In this document: piece by piece, positions 1-8,205 of the stretch
Numbering within the stretch: the stretch's first letter is position 1
Layout: each line of letters opens with the position of its first letter
Origin: CAZMGV01 sp964565925
Lineage (GTDB): Bacteria; JAGRBM01; JAHCIT01
Assembly: GCA_964565925.1 (NCBI GenBank)
Contig: CAZMGV010000003.1
Location: forward strand, 186,001-250,000
Direction: 5' to 3'
Length of the DNA: 64,000 bases
Notes under the pieces: generated by a model
What the model saw: only the letters and a program-made list of their open reading frames with translations
What the model was told of the DNA's origin: nothing
Database searches by the model: none
Translations under genes and position numbers: made by a program

Positions 1-72
1 GCACTCACCCGGGACGAGATCCTGAAACACCTCAGACTCGGCCCAGGTGGCGACAACGGGTCCGGAATCTGA
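1..72 (+). CDS. C-terminal tail of an unidentified protein (truncated by window edge)
   Basis: A reading frame is open from the first base and ends with TGA at 70-72. It gives about 23 residues including LTRDEILKHLRLG. It is followed 20 bases later by a strong hairpin, as expected for a gene end. Too little remains to assign a family; the strand and the end are the only supported facts. Confidence 0.4.
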   Translation, partial: ALTRDEILKHLRLGPGGDNGSGI

Positions 73-92
73 AAACCGAAAGATGAAAACAG

Positions 93-119
93 AAAAGGAC
101 GCCCGCCGGGCGTCCTTTT
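93..119. terminator. bidirectional intrinsic terminator
   Basis: A 13-bp perfect stem (AAAAGGACGCCCG pairing with CGGGCGTCCTTTT) has A-tract and T-tract flanks on its two sides. It sits between a + strand gene ending at 72 and a - strand gene ending at 140, so it can serve both. Confidence 0.85.
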
Positions 120-139
120 CAGGCTGACAGCAGCCGCCG

Positions 140-1729
140 TTAGTGGCTGAGCAGCACCCGGAGCGTCCCGTCATGGGCGCCTTCGCCGCCGTAGCGGATC
201 ACCAGATCCATCTTCTTGTCGCCGTTCAAATCCACCGGCAGCGCGAAGAACGACGCCTGCGGGACCTCGATCTCGCGGCAGTCGTCGCCCCAGCCGTCCT
301 TCTCCTTCGTCGTCAGGCAGAGCCGGTAGCCGTCGGGCCCTTCCGACTGGAACAGGTCCGGCAGGCCGTCGCGGTTGAAATCCTGGTCGAGCAGGAACGC
401 CGTGATGAGCCCTGAGCCCTGGTGCGACAGGTCGAAGTCGAACGGGATCTTCTGCGTGACGTCCGGGTCGTCGCTGAAGATGCCGTTCTTGGAATAGTGG
501 ACGTGATAGTTGATCTTGAGCGTGCCGAACATCCAGATCCGGGCGAGCTGCCAGAAGCCGAACGGAATCTCCTGGTAGACGAGGTCCAGCGCCCCGTCGC
601 CGTTGGCGTCCACCAGGTAGGGACGTTCCGAGAAGTTGTCGATGTGGAAGATCTGGTCCGGGCTGGCGGCGAACTTGCCGCCCCGGTTGATGAACACCGA
701 GAACTCAGAGAGCAGTTCCGGTCCGCTCAGATCCGCGATCGTCACCTTGGAGAGCAGCACGTCCGCCTTGCCGTCCTTGTTGATGTCGGCGATCTGGATC
801 CGCGTGATCGGCGCCAGGTGGCCGTGCCGCATGACTTCCTCGATGCCGTAACGGGCGAAATCCCACGTTTCGGCCGTGTCGCTGAAGTTGCCGTCCTCTT
901 TCGCGCGGAAGATCTGGATGCGGTCGTGGCGGCCGATGATGAGGTCCTTCTTCCCGTCGCCGTCGTAGTCGGCCAGGAACTCCTCGGGCAGCATCTGCAC
1001 GAGCCGCGTCGTGCCGTACTCCATGCGGGCGAAGATCAGGTTGCCTTCCCAGATGTTGGAGATCTCGGTGTCGAGCGGGACCGGGAGTATCTGCCGGATG
1101 CGCCATTCGCGGCCGCCGGCGGTGGCGCTGGCGGCGATGCCGTCCTGCGCCTCCGTCTTCATCAGCTTGAAGAAATACCACTGGTCGGAGTCGGGGATCA
1201 TGATCTCGTCGATCCCGTCGCCGTCGTAGTCCCTGAACAGGTCGCGCGAGACGACCGACGTGGCGTCGGGCGCCGTAAAGACGCTGCGCACGGAGATGAT
1301 CCGCTTGGGTTCATCCGAGAACCGGCCCTCCGAGAACGAATAGCTGAAGACCCCTTCGGAGGTGACGAAGCCGATGTCGGGGCCCGGGGTCGCCGGGTCG
1401 ACGTCGCCCACGTCATAGACGACCGCGCGGTCGCTGATCCGGACGCTCTGGTCGGGGGATTTGGAGAACCCCTCCCTGGTCTGGAGGAACAGGTCGAAAT
1501 ACTTCTCGACCTTGCGGTCCTTCTCGAGAATCTTGGTCCGCATGTCGACCAGATCCAGCAGTCCGTCGCCGTTGAAGTCGGCCCACCGGACGTTGCGGAT
1601 CTTGTCGCCCGCGACGGCCTCGAACTGGTTGTAGGGATAGTCGTCGCCCGCCCGTGCGCTCAAGGGCAGCAGGGCGGCGAGTGCTAGCGCCGCAAAACCG
1701 GCGATCGTGGCGTTTCTGGAAGTCGGCAT
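140..1729 (-). CDS. secreted FG-GAP/VCBS repeat protein
   Basis: Predicted exported protein of 529 residues. The start at 1729 is chosen because AGAGGGGA precedes it and the first 27 residues form a typical Sec signal peptide (basic start, Ala/Leu core, SARAG cleavage region). Longer upstream in-frame starts would bury that signal. The mature part contains about seven calcium-binding FG-GAP/VCBS-type loops (for example DFNGDGLLD, DYDGDGIDE, DINKDGKAD, DANGDGALD, DFNRDGLPD). These are spaced as in a beta-propeller. No enzymatic domain or C-terminal anchor is visible. The family is usually extracellular and involved in adhesion or matrix binding, but the ligand here is unknown. Confidence 0.8.
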   Translation of the reverse strand: MPTSRNATIAGFAALALAALLPLSARAGDDYPYNQFEAVAGDKIRNVRWADFNGDGLLDLVDMRTKILEKDRKVEKYFDLFLQTREGFSKSPDQSVRISDRAVVYDVGDVDPATPGPDIGFVTSEGVFSYSFSEGRFSDEPKRIISVRSVFTAPDATSVVSRDLFRDYDGDGIDEIMIPDSDQWYFFKLMKTEAQDGIAASATAGGREWRIRQILPVPLDTEISNIWEGNLIFARMEYGTTRLVQMLPEEFLADYDGDGKKDLIIGRHDRIQIFRAKEDGNFSDTAETWDFARYGIEEVMRHGHLAPITRIQIADINKDGKADVLLSKVTIADLSGPELLSEFSVFINRGGKFAASPDQIFHIDNFSERPYLVDANGDGALDLVYQEIPFGFWQLARIWMFGTLKINYHVHYSKNGIFSDDPDVTQKIPFDFDLSHQGSGLITAFLLDQDFNRDGLPDLFQSEGPDGYRLCLTTKEKDGWGDDCREIEVPQASFFALPVDLNGDKKMDLVIRYGGEGAHDGTLRVLLSH

Positions 1730-1850
1730 AAGTCCCCTCTTTGTTTTCCCGTCGTCTGTATGGAGTCGGCTGCAAACAAGGGAAAGGCGCGGATGCACAC
1801 GCAGCCGCGCCTTTCGCGCTTTACAGGCCGTCACATAGCGTGTGAGGCCC

Positions 1851-2948
1851 TTAGATTACCCCGCGCCCCATTTTACTCAAGACATTTTCCATGTTCTTGC
1901 GTTCGTTATCCGACAGCCGGGCGAACAGCGCCTTGCTGTAGTTGTCCACCTGGCCCTGCACGCCCTGCTGCAGCGCGACACCCTTGGGGGCTGCGCTGAT
2001 CTTCCAGGGGCCGTTTTCGGAGGGCTGGTCGACCTTGGCGACCAGGCCCTTTTTGGCGAGGCTGTCCACGGCGGTTTCCACTTCGGGGCGGTTCGCCTGG
2101 GTCGACTTCGCCAGCTGCTTGAGGCCCAGTTCCGGCTTCTCCCAGGTGGAGGCGAGAATCTCGAATTCGAGCGGCGAGAGGTCGCCCGCCTTCAGGATCT
2201 TCTGCGTCTCCATGCGGGAGGCCAGCAGGTTCTTGGCGAGTACGAACTCGGCCGCGCCGTCGGTGTTCACCCCGAGGATGCCGCCCGCGAGCCAGGTCGC
2301 CTTGTTGTCCTCTTCGGCGACCGCCTTGGCGGAGAGTTTCGCGAAGGTCTGCCGTTCCGGCAGGGACAGGCGGCGGTAGAATTCAAAGCGCACATGCTCG
2401 GCCACCGGGCGGGTCTTCTCGACCGTGTCGCGGCCCGTTTCGGTCAGGTCGTAGCGCACCTGTCCGGAGACCACGTTGAAGGACACCAGTCCGCGCTGCG
2501 AGAGCTTGTTCATCTGCTCGTTGGTCGGGAACCCCTGCACTCCGGTGTTGCGGGTGATACCGGCCTGCGACGTGGCGCCGCGCCGTTTCAGCTCGTTCAG
2601 GATGACGTAGTCGGGCGTGTCGATCCCGTAGGGCTGGATCGCGCGCGAGAACGCCGTCTCGCCGCGGGCCATCACTTTCAGCAGGTCCTGGCCTTTCAAG
2701 CCGTCGCCCTTGGCGAGCGCGTCGCCCTTCTGGTCGATGGCGTCGTAGAAATCCTTGGAGTTGTAGTAGGCGGTCCGGGTACCGACGGCCGTGGCGCCGA
2801 TGGCGCCGCCCACGGCGACCGGGGTCGCGAGCAGCGGAATGAGCGCCAGCACGCATCCGGAACTGAAGAAGGCGAGCGTGACCACCGCGAGCCCTGCGGC
2901 CCGGAGAGTCAGACGTTCTTTCAGGTTCTTCTGGTTCAGTCGTATCAT
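1851..2948 (-). CDS. lipoprotein with two tandem MarR-like winged-helix domains
   Basis: 365 residues from the ATG at 2948, which has AGGA upstream; an ATG six codons earlier (2966) is the alternative. A hydrophobic N-terminus ends in the lipobox FFSSGC (Cys32), so the protein should be lipidated and exported. Two segments then look like complete MarR-family folds. The first (about residues 75-215) runs through GIDTPDYVILNELKRRG, LSQRGLVSF, a wing, YDLTETGRD and a closing LSLPERQTF helix. The second (about 260-365) runs through LSPLEFEILAS, LKQLAKSTQ, VDSLAKKGLV, a wing, and ends in ARLSDNERKNMENVL. MarR proteins are normally cytosolic DNA-binding dimers, so their apparent placement behind a lipobox is odd. 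Function unknown. Confidence 0.6.
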   Translation of the reverse strand: MIRLNQKNLKERLTLRAAGLAVVTLAFFSSGCVLALIPLLATPVAVGGAIGATAVGTRTAYYNSKDFYDAIDQKGDALAKGDGLKGQDLLKVMARGETAFSRAIQPYGIDTPDYVILNELKRRGATSQAGITRNTGVQGFPTNEQMNKLSQRGLVSFNVVSGQVRYDLTETGRDTVEKTRPVAEHVRFEFYRRLSLPERQTFAKLSAKAVAEEDNKATWLAGGILGVNTDGAAEFVLAKNLLASRMETQKILKAGDLSPLEFEILASTWEKPELGLKQLAKSTQANRPEVETAVDSLAKKGLVAKVDQPSENGPWKISAAPKGVALQQGVQGQVDNYSKALFARLSDNERKNMENVLSKMGRGVI

Positions 2949-2966
2949 GGTCGTAGTTATCCTCAT

Positions 2967-3400
2967 TCCATTCGCCGCCGCGGAGCGGGCGACGATCCCT
3001 TAAGCAGGCGGTTTCAAACTCCTTGAAACCTCCCTTTGCTGGAGCTTCCGGTCTCCCGGGAACCCCTCTCTCCTGCCCATAATTTAACGCCGTTCTACCA
3101 GTGAACAAGGACCTTGGTCATCGATTCCGGCGTTGCCACATTAAAGTTTCACGGTCGCCTGAAACCATCAAAACACAAAAGCCCCAGGGCTGCCATTAAA
3201 TTCACACAAAGGCGATTTTCACATTTTTCCTGCAATTACAGACAGTTAAGAAAATACATCCGCCCGGATCGAAAAATATTGTCCTGTCTTTATGACCTCA
3301 ATGGTTGTGTTTACCCGGCGACAGGCATACTTTTTCAACTGGGAATTGACGCAGGATGTCTAAGCCGCGCCGCTTCCCTGATCGATTGAGGGCATTCGTC
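2967..3400. other. AT-rich divergent intergenic region
   Basis: No convincing gene. The stretch 3120-3350 is clearly more AT-rich than its surroundings and lies between divergent genes, so it probably contains the promoters for the lipoprotein (leftward) and for ybaB-recR (rightward). I could not pick reliable -35/-10 boxes. Confidence 0.4.
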
Positions 3401-3769
3401 ATGGCAGACAACACAGGTTTTCCGTTCGGCGGGTCGATGGACCTGAACCAGATCATGGGTCAGGCCCAGCAGCTCATGACCGACCTGAACAAGAAGAAGG
3501 ACGCCATCGAGAAGACCCTCGAAAAGGAGACCATCGAGGCCTCCGCCGGCGGCGGCATGGTGAAGGTGAAGGCCAACGCGCTGGGGCAGGTCGTCTCGAT
3601 CACCATCGACAAGGACCTGGTCGAACCGCTCGACGTGGACATGCTCCAGGACGTGACGACCGCCGCCGTGAACGAGGCGCTGCGCCGCGCGCAGGCGGCC
3701 GCCGAGAAGGCCCGCTCTGAACTGGTCGCCACCCTGCCCTTTGCGAACCTCCTGCAGGGCAAGCTGTAA
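3401..3769 (+). CDS. ybaB: YbaB/EbfC family nucleoid-associated protein
   Basis: 122 residues, typical family length. The start at 3401 is preceded by GAGGG at a good distance; the in-frame upstream ATG at 3356 lacks a ribosome site. The protein shows the family core: a long N-terminal helix rich in Gln, Lys and Glu (QAQQLMTDLNKKKDAIEKTL), a small beta sheet with GGGMVKVKANALGQV, and a C-terminal helical tail. YbaB proteins form dimeric tweezers that bind DNA. The classic neighbour recR follows about 200 bp downstream on the same strand, but the usual upstream dnaX is absent. Confidence 0.9.
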   Translation: MADNTGFPFGGSMDLNQIMGQAQQLMTDLNKKKDAIEKTLEKETIEASAGGGMVKVKANALGQVVSITIDKDLVEPLDVDMLQDVTTAAVNEALRRAQAAAEKARSELVATLPFANLLQGKL

Positions 3770-3810
3770 GAACCAACGTCCCGCCCGCAGGACCGGCCAA
3801 TACGCATCAG

Positions 3811-3889
3811 TGTCACCCCGACCGGAGCGCGTAGCGCGCAGCGGAGGGGTCTTCTGAAGAAGATGCCTCGGCTGCGCTCGGCATGACAC
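3811..3889. repeat. dispersed palindromic intergenic repeat, copy 1
   Basis: Begins TGTCACCCCGACCGGAGCG and ends CTCGGCATGACAC, i.e. imperfect inverted ends with GGAGGGGTC and GATGCCTCGG inside. A second copy in inverse orientation is at 44833-44930. It lies in the ybaB-recR gap and has no coding potential. Confidence 0.6.
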
Positions 3890-3977
3890 AGGTGCAATTT
3901 ACACGGCCGGGCAAAGGAAGCAGCACCCCTGCCGCTCCACGAGACCCTGAACCTTTTTTTCGTCTAGACTCGCCACA

Positions 3978-4676
3978 GTGATTATTCCCGACGCCATCGA
4001 CCGGCTCGCCGCCGTGTTCAGACAGCTGCCCGGTATCGGCCGCAGGCAGGCGCTGCGCCTCGCCGTGCATCTGGTGGATAACCGCGACCAGTTGCTGAAA
4101 CCGTTCGAGAAAGCCGTCGAAAGCGCCCGGCGCGACCTGCACCGCTGCGCCGTCTGCACCGTCTGGACCGAGGGCCATCAGTGCCCGGTATGCGCCGACA
4201 AAGACCGCGACCACGGCACGATCTGTGTCGTCGAGGACCTGCCCGACCTCGAGGCGTTCGAAACCGCCCGGGTCTATACGGGCCGCTACCATGTGCTCCA
4301 CGGGCGGCTCTCCCCGGCGCAGGGCCGGGGCCCCGGGGAATTGTCGTGGGAACCGCTGCTGGAACGGGCGGCCACCGGAAAACCCGCCGAGATTATTCTC
4401 GCCACCTCGCTGTCGGCGGAGGGGGAGACCACCGCCGCCGAACTGGCCCGCGCCCTGAAGGCGGTTCACCCGAACGAACCACACGGGTCCGCGCACGCGA
4501 CCGGGCACGGGCATCTCCGGATCACCCGGATCGCCCGCCCGGCGGGTGCCGGGGCGGAACCCGAATACTGGGAAGCCGAAGAGCTGGGCGAGGCGCTGAT
4601 CGGGCGCCGGACCTACGATCCGGGCGATCCGGTCAGGAAGAAAAAACCGGCGGCCCCCAGGCCCAGGAACCGCTGA
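3978..4676 (+). CDS. recR: recombination mediator RecR
   Basis: 232 residues from a GTG start at 3978. RecR acts with RecF and RecO to load RecA on gapped DNA. The order of motifs is diagnostic: a helix-hairpin-helix (LPGIGRRQALRLAVHL, residues 17-32), a four-Cys zinc finger (C57, C60, C69, C72), and a Toprim domain beginning ICVVEDLPDLEAFE (82-95) with YHVLHGRLSP. It carries about 30 extra residues at the C-terminus, ending in a Lys/Pro/Arg-rich tail. It probably shares a transcript with ybaB, although a dispersed repeat sits between them. Confidence 0.95.
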   Translation: MIIPDAIDRLAAVFRQLPGIGRRQALRLAVHLVDNRDQLLKPFEKAVESARRDLHRCAVCTVWTEGHQCPVCADKDRDHGTICVVEDLPDLEAFETARVYTGRYHVLHGRLSPAQGRGPGELSWEPLLERAATGKPAEIILATSLSAEGETTAAELARALKAVHPNEPHGSAHATGHGHLRITRIARPAGAGAEPEYWEAEELGEALIGRRTYDPGDPVRKKKPAAPRPRNR

Positions 4677-4842
4677 CCCGGCCCCGATCCCCCGCGCTGT
4701 CAAGCCGCCCGGCCCCCCGCCTCAGAAGGCGCTTGAAATCCCCCCCCGGTGGGGATATTCAGTGGGGGTACCCGCCTGCGGGCGCCGGAAGGTTCTGCCA
4801 CCAGGCGGAAACCCTCCTCTTTTCCAAGGAGTTCGTAGTTTT

Positions 4843-5328
4843 ATGGCCGGTCCCAACTTCGTGATGTACGAAGCCGAGTATAACGAAATCTCGGACGTCA
4901 TCGAGAAATTAGCCAAGGAATCGAATGCGAAGGTCGTGTTCCTCGTGGACAAGAACGGCCAGCTGATCGCGAGTTGCGGCGAGACCGAAAATCTCGACAC
5001 GACCTCGATGGCGTCGCTCACCGCGGGCAACATCGCCGCCACGGGCGGACTCGCCAAGCTGCTAGGGGAGCGTGAGTTCTCCGTCCTCTTCCACGAAGGC
5101 GACCGCGACAACCTGCACATCTCGATCATCGGCGGCCGCGTGATCCTCGTGGTCATTTTCGACGGGCGCAGCTCGCTGGGGCTGGTCCGGTTGCGCGTGA
5201 AGAAGGCCGGCGAAGTGCTCCAGAAGATCTTCGAGAAACTGGTGGCGAAGGCCGAATCGGAGGGCGCCGGCTCCTCGCCGTTCGCCGAGATCTCGGACGA
5301 CGATATCGACAATCTATTCAGCGAATAA
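4843..5328 (+). CDS. mglB: MglB-like roadblock/LC7 GTPase-activating protein
   Basis: 161 residues. The start at 4843 follows AAGGAG; the in-frame ATG at 4762 is rejected because the upstream segment is Pro/Gly-rich non-coding-like sequence. The body is a roadblock/LC7 fold: helix IEKLAKESNAKVVFLVDKNGQ, LTAGNIAATGGLAKLLGE, and strands FHEGDRDNLHISIIG and VILVVIFDG. The acidic C-terminal tail is EISDDDIDNLFSE. Twenty bases downstream lies the partner small GTPase. In myxobacteria MglB is the GAP for MglA and sets the cell's rear pole; the same biochemical pairing is expected here, while the cellular role (motility or polarity) is inferred. Confidence 0.9.
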   Translation: MAGPNFVMYEAEYNEISDVIEKLAKESNAKVVFLVDKNGQLIASCGETENLDTTSMASLTAGNIAATGGLAKLLGEREFSVLFHEGDRDNLHISIIGGRVILVVIFDGRSSLGLVRLRVKKAGEVLQKIFEKLVAKAESEGAGSSPFAEISDDDIDNLFSE

Positions 5329-5347
5329 GAAGGGAGCCCGATAGTTT

Positions 5348-5935
5348 ATGTCGTTCATCAACTACAGCTCCCGCGAGATCAACTGCAAGATCGTCTATTA
5401 CGGTCCCGGCCTCTGCGGGAAGACGACGAACCTGCAGTACATCTACGACAAGTCCAATCCCGAGGCGAAGGGCAAGATGATCTCGCTCGCCACGGAAACC
5501 GAACGCACGCTGTTTTTCGACTTCCTGCCGCTCTCGCTGGGCGAGATTCGCGGCTTCAAGACCCGGTTCCACCTCTACACGGTGCCAGGCCAGGTGTTCT
5601 ACGACGCCAGCCGCAAGCTGATCCTGAAGGGCGTGGACGGAGTCATTTTCGTCGCCGACAGCCAGGTCGAGCGCATGGAAGCGAACATCGAGTCGGTGGA
5701 AAACCTGAAGCAGAACCTGGCCGAACAGGGATACGATCTCGGCAAGGTTCCCTACGTCATGCAGTGGAACAAGCGCGATCTGCCCAACGCCGCGCCGATC
5801 GAAGAACTGCAGAAGCTGCTCAACCACTTCAACGTCCCGGCGTTCGAAGCCTGCGCGCAGAAAGGCATCGGCGTCTTCGAGACGCTGAAAGCCAACGCCA
5901 AGCTCGTGCTGACGGAGCTGAAAAAGGGCAAGTAG
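5348..5935 (+). CDS. mglA: MglA small Ras-like GTPase
   Basis: 195 residues, full length, with AAGGGAG before the ATG. GTPase motifs are intact: P-loop GPGLCGKTT (19-27), Arg53-Thr54 in TERTLFFDF, the switch II motif YTVPGQ with Gln82, and NKRD (141-144). Arg53 and Gln82 fall at the numbered positions of the catalytic residues in Myxococcus MglA, and Thr54 replaces the conserved Asp of Ras in the PM3 motif, as is typical of MglA. It should cycle between GDP and GTP states under control of the upstream MglB and direct polarity. A strong terminator follows, so mglB-mglA look like a closed bicistronic unit. Confidence 0.95.
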   Translation: MSFINYSSREINCKIVYYGPGLCGKTTNLQYIYDKSNPEAKGKMISLATETERTLFFDFLPLSLGEIRGFKTRFHLYTVPGQVFYDASRKLILKGVDGVIFVADSQVERMEANIESVENLKQNLAEQGYDLGKVPYVMQWNKRDLPNAAPIEELQKLLNHFNVPAFEACAQKGIGVFETLKANAKLVLTELKKGK

Positions 5936-5961
5936 GCCGCGCGTGATTAACGGCTACATAA

Positions 5962-5991
5962 ACGGGGCGGTCCTTGAGGGTCCGCCCCGTT
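5962..5991 (+). terminator. intrinsic terminator after mglA
   Basis: Stem ACGGGGCGG / CCGCCCCGT with a short loop followed by T-rich sequence, 26 bases after the mglA stop codon. Confidence 0.75.
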
Positions 5992-6079
5992 CCGTTTCCG
6001 CTTCCCCGGCGCCCCCCGCCGGACTACTATTGGCCCGTGTCCAAGCAGGTCGATATGCCTGTTCCACAGTGAGGGTTAC

Positions 6080-6538
6080 ATGGAAATCACGAATCTCATC
6101 AGCACGCTCCTGACCGAAATGCAGCGGATCTCGTCGTCCGAGACCGTGGTCGGGAAGCCCATTCGCGTTGGGGATGCCACGATCATCCCGATCAGCAAGC
6201 TCGGCATGGGCTTCGGTGCGGGTACGGGCGGCGGCGAAGGCAAGCCCCACAGCACGGCCGACGGCACGATCACGGCGGCGGGCGCGGGCGGCGGCATCTC
6301 GGTCAATCCGCAGGCGTTCATCGTCGTGGACAAGAACGGCCAGGCGCAGCTCCTGTCACTGAACCAGTCGAAGGAGTCGATCCTCACCCGCGCGATCGAG
6401 CTGCTCCCGCAGGTGGTGGACAAGCTGGTGGACGCCGGTTCGGCCGCCGGAAACCGGCTGACCGAGGGCGCGACCCAGATCGCCACGACGGTGGTCGAGT
6501 CGTCCAAGACCGAGAAACCATCGAAGCATAAAGGCTGA
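6080..6538 (+). CDS. GerW family (YtfJ-like) protein
   Basis: 152 residues with GAGGG seven bases before the ATG. The family signature is clear: ETVVGKPIRVGDATIIPISK, a glycine-rich stretch GMGFGAGTGGGEG, then GGGISVNPQAFIVVD. In Bacillus the homologue GerW/YtfJ is a sporulation and germination protein, but the family is widespread in non-sporulating bacteria with unknown biochemistry. The next gene resembles YtfI/DUF2953, also the Bacillus neighbour, so the pairing is conserved and suggests a joint envelope function. The C-terminal 30 residues are polar and probably disordered. Confidence 0.85.
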   Translation: MEITNLISTLLTEMQRISSSETVVGKPIRVGDATIIPISKLGMGFGAGTGGGEGKPHSTADGTITAAGAGGGISVNPQAFIVVDKNGQAQLLSLNQSKESILTRAIELLPQVVDKLVDAGSAAGNRLTEGATQIATTVVESSKTEKPSKHKG

Positions 6539-6541
6539 ACC

Positions 6542-7315
6542 TTGGACGGCAGTCCCGGACCACTTTTCACAATCCTGTTCGCAATAGCGGTGGCGGTGAT
6601 TTTCTCTGCCGCCGCTTTTGCTTTTGCCTCGGCTTATGTGTGCTGGTGGCTGTGGCGGACGCCGCTCGCCGTGCGGGTGCACGCCGCGGGCGGTCTCGAC
6701 CGCGCGGCCGAGGGCTCCGGCGCGGTCACGCTGAAACCGTTTATTTTCGACCTCGTACGCGAACGGCTGACGGTCTGCCTTCGCGTGCGGCTGAACGAAC
6801 GGGTGCTCTACACCAGACCTCTCATCGGCGGCGAAAAAAAGCCCGAACCGGAACCCGAAAAGAAAAAAGGCGCCGGCCTGGCGGGTGCGCTCAGGGCCTT
6901 CCGGTTTATCGACCGCTTCTGGGGGGTTCAGGAAATCGCCCTGTACCTGGTAAGCTGCCGCCGGTTCTTCAGCGTCGAGGAGTTTTCCGGTTACATCGAG
7001 TTCGGCTCCGAGGAGCCCGAGCAGACGGGCGAACTGTACGGCTACCTCTGCGCCGCGACGCCGCTGTGGGAACAGATGCCGGAGTTCAGCTTCAGGCCCA
7101 ACTGGTCGCCCCGGGACTCGTTCGAGTTCGACCTCACCCTGGCGCTCGGGTTCTACGTGTTCCGGCTCGTCTGCTCGGCGCTGTGGTTCGCCGTCAGCCG
7201 GTTCCGCTGGCGCGAGCTGTTCGCCAAAAAACCCGGACAAAAGCCGGGACACAAACCGGCGAACCGGTTACCGCCTGCCGCCGGACTTCCGGAGGCGCGC
7301 CGCCATGCCGCCTGA
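6542..7315 (+). CDS. DUF2953-like membrane protein
   Basis: 257 residues from a TTG start three bases after the gerW stop, so translation is probably coupled. A single N-terminal membrane segment (about residues 8-38, ending AYVCWWLW) is followed by a domain with RERLTVCLRVRLNERVLYTRPL. A charged Glu/Pro/Lys linker follows, and then a second half including WSPRDSFEFDLTLALGFYVF. Layout and position beside gerW match the DUF2953 family (Bacillus YtfI). Assignment rests mainly on context and architecture, so it is moderate. Function unknown. Confidence 0.6.
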   Translation: MDGSPGPLFTILFAIAVAVIFSAAAFAFASAYVCWWLWRTPLAVRVHAAGGLDRAAEGSGAVTLKPFIFDLVRERLTVCLRVRLNERVLYTRPLIGGEKKPEPEPEKKKGAGLAGALRAFRFIDRFWGVQEIALYLVSCRRFFSVEEFSGYIEFGSEEPEQTGELYGYLCAATPLWEQMPEFSFRPNWSPRDSFEFDLTLALGFYVFRLVCSALWFAVSRFRWRELFAKKPGQKPGHKPANRLPPAAGLPEARRHAA

Positions 7316-7622
7316 GCATTTCGGTTTCACCCACGATTCGCGCGAGGCGCTCGTCGCCGGTAACGCGGTCACCGTCGAGGGCACGAAGATGATCCCGGTG
7401 TCCAGGGTGCAGGCGTTCGCGGGCGGAAAAGAAGGAAAAGGCGCCGGAGGTTTCGGGGGCTCTGCGAAAGTGGAACTGGTCGGCACCTATCTCGTGTCGG
7501 CGGGCGGCTCCGAGAAGTGGCTCCCCGTGGAACCGGAAGCGCCAGAAGGCTTTGCCGACTGGCCGTCGTGGCTCCAGGCGCAGCCGGAGCTGATGAAACA
7601 GATCCGGGAGAAACTCCGGTAG
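7305..7622 (+). CDS. second, short GerW-like protein
   Basis: 105 residues. Its ATG overlaps the preceding gene by 11 bases and has GGAGG upstream. The core resembles GerW in miniature: ALVAGNAVTVEGTKMIPVSR, a glycine-rich AGGKEGKGAGGFGGSAK, then a strand pair ending TYLVSAGG. It therefore looks like a divergent paralogue of the gene two places upstream, lacking the C-terminal helix. Three overlapping or abutting genes (gerW, DUF2953, mini-gerW) form one operon. Assigned from internal comparison only. Confidence 0.55.
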   Translation: MPPEHFGFTHDSREALVAGNAVTVEGTKMIPVSRVQAFAGGKEGKGAGGFGGSAKVELVGTYLVSAGGSEKWLPVEPEAPEGFADWPSWLQAQPELMKQIREKLR

Positions 7623-7629
7623 GTTCGGG

Positions 7630-8205
7630 TTACTTCGCCGGTTCAGCCGGTTTGTCGGCCGGCTTGGCGTCAGGTGCGTCGGCGGGCGGCACCAGGTTGA
7701 GCGGCGCTTCGCCCGGGAACAGGCCGTCGGTGATCAGCCAGGTGTCCTCGACATAGTTCCACGTCAGGTCCAGATACATGCGCTTCACGATGATCGAGTT
7801 CTTGTTCGTGTAGTCGATGGCGAGGCGGGTGTAGGCCTTGTCCTCGTCCGGTTCGGGCTTGCCCTTCTTGTCCTTCTTGACGGCCCAGGACCACTTTTCG
7901 AGATCCACCTGGGTCGCCTTGATGGGCTTTGCCCGCAGGTCGTCCACGAACTTCTGGCGCAGCGCCGGATGCACCAGCAGCGAGGCGCCGCGCGCCTCGT
8001 CGGCGTGGGCGTGCAGGTAGGCGCCGATGAAATCCCGGATGCAGGACTGGAGGAGGTCGGCCTTCTCGCTGCCGGGGTCGAACATCCGCAGGAGCGGCGC
8101 GCAGCCGCTGCTCAGAATTCCGGTGGCCAGCACCGCGCAAGCGAGCAGGACGACCGCCGGGCGGCGAAGGGCGGAACGGCGGAGGGACGTGCGGGCCGCG
8201 TTCAA
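7630..8205 (-). CDS. lipoprotein of unknown function
   Basis: 191 residues from a TTG start that overlaps the stop codon of a 51-residue upstream gene (TTGA). The N-terminus has Arg-rich, hydrophobic and lipobox (LSSGC, Cys35) regions. The mature part includes a helix LLQSCIRDFIGAYLHAHADE and a strand-rich end with LDLTWNYVEDTWLITDGLF, reminiscent of NTF2-like folds. The C-terminus is Pro/Ala/Lys-rich. No known family is recognised. It converges on the gerW operon with seven bases between stops. Confidence 0.6.
   Translation of the reverse strand: MNAARTSLRRSALRRPAVVLLACAVLATGILSSGCAPLLRMFDPGSEKADLLQSCIRDFIGAYLHAHADEARGASLLVHPALRQKFVDDLRAKPIKATQVDLEKWSWAVKKDKKGKPEPDEDKAYTRLAIDYTNKNSIIVKRMYLDLTWNYVEDTWLITDGLFPGEAPLNLVPPADAPDAKPADKPAEPAK

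Noticed and set aside
422..1687. 421-residue plus-strand frame opposite the FG-GAP gene
   Set aside because: Low-complexity Val/Glu/Arg mirror of the DxDxDG repeats; the minus strand has a signal peptide, ribosome site and family repeats.
3114..3389. 91-residue plus-strand frame in the AT-rich gap before ybaB
   Set aside because: No ribosome site, no recognisable composition, overlaps the ybaB control region.
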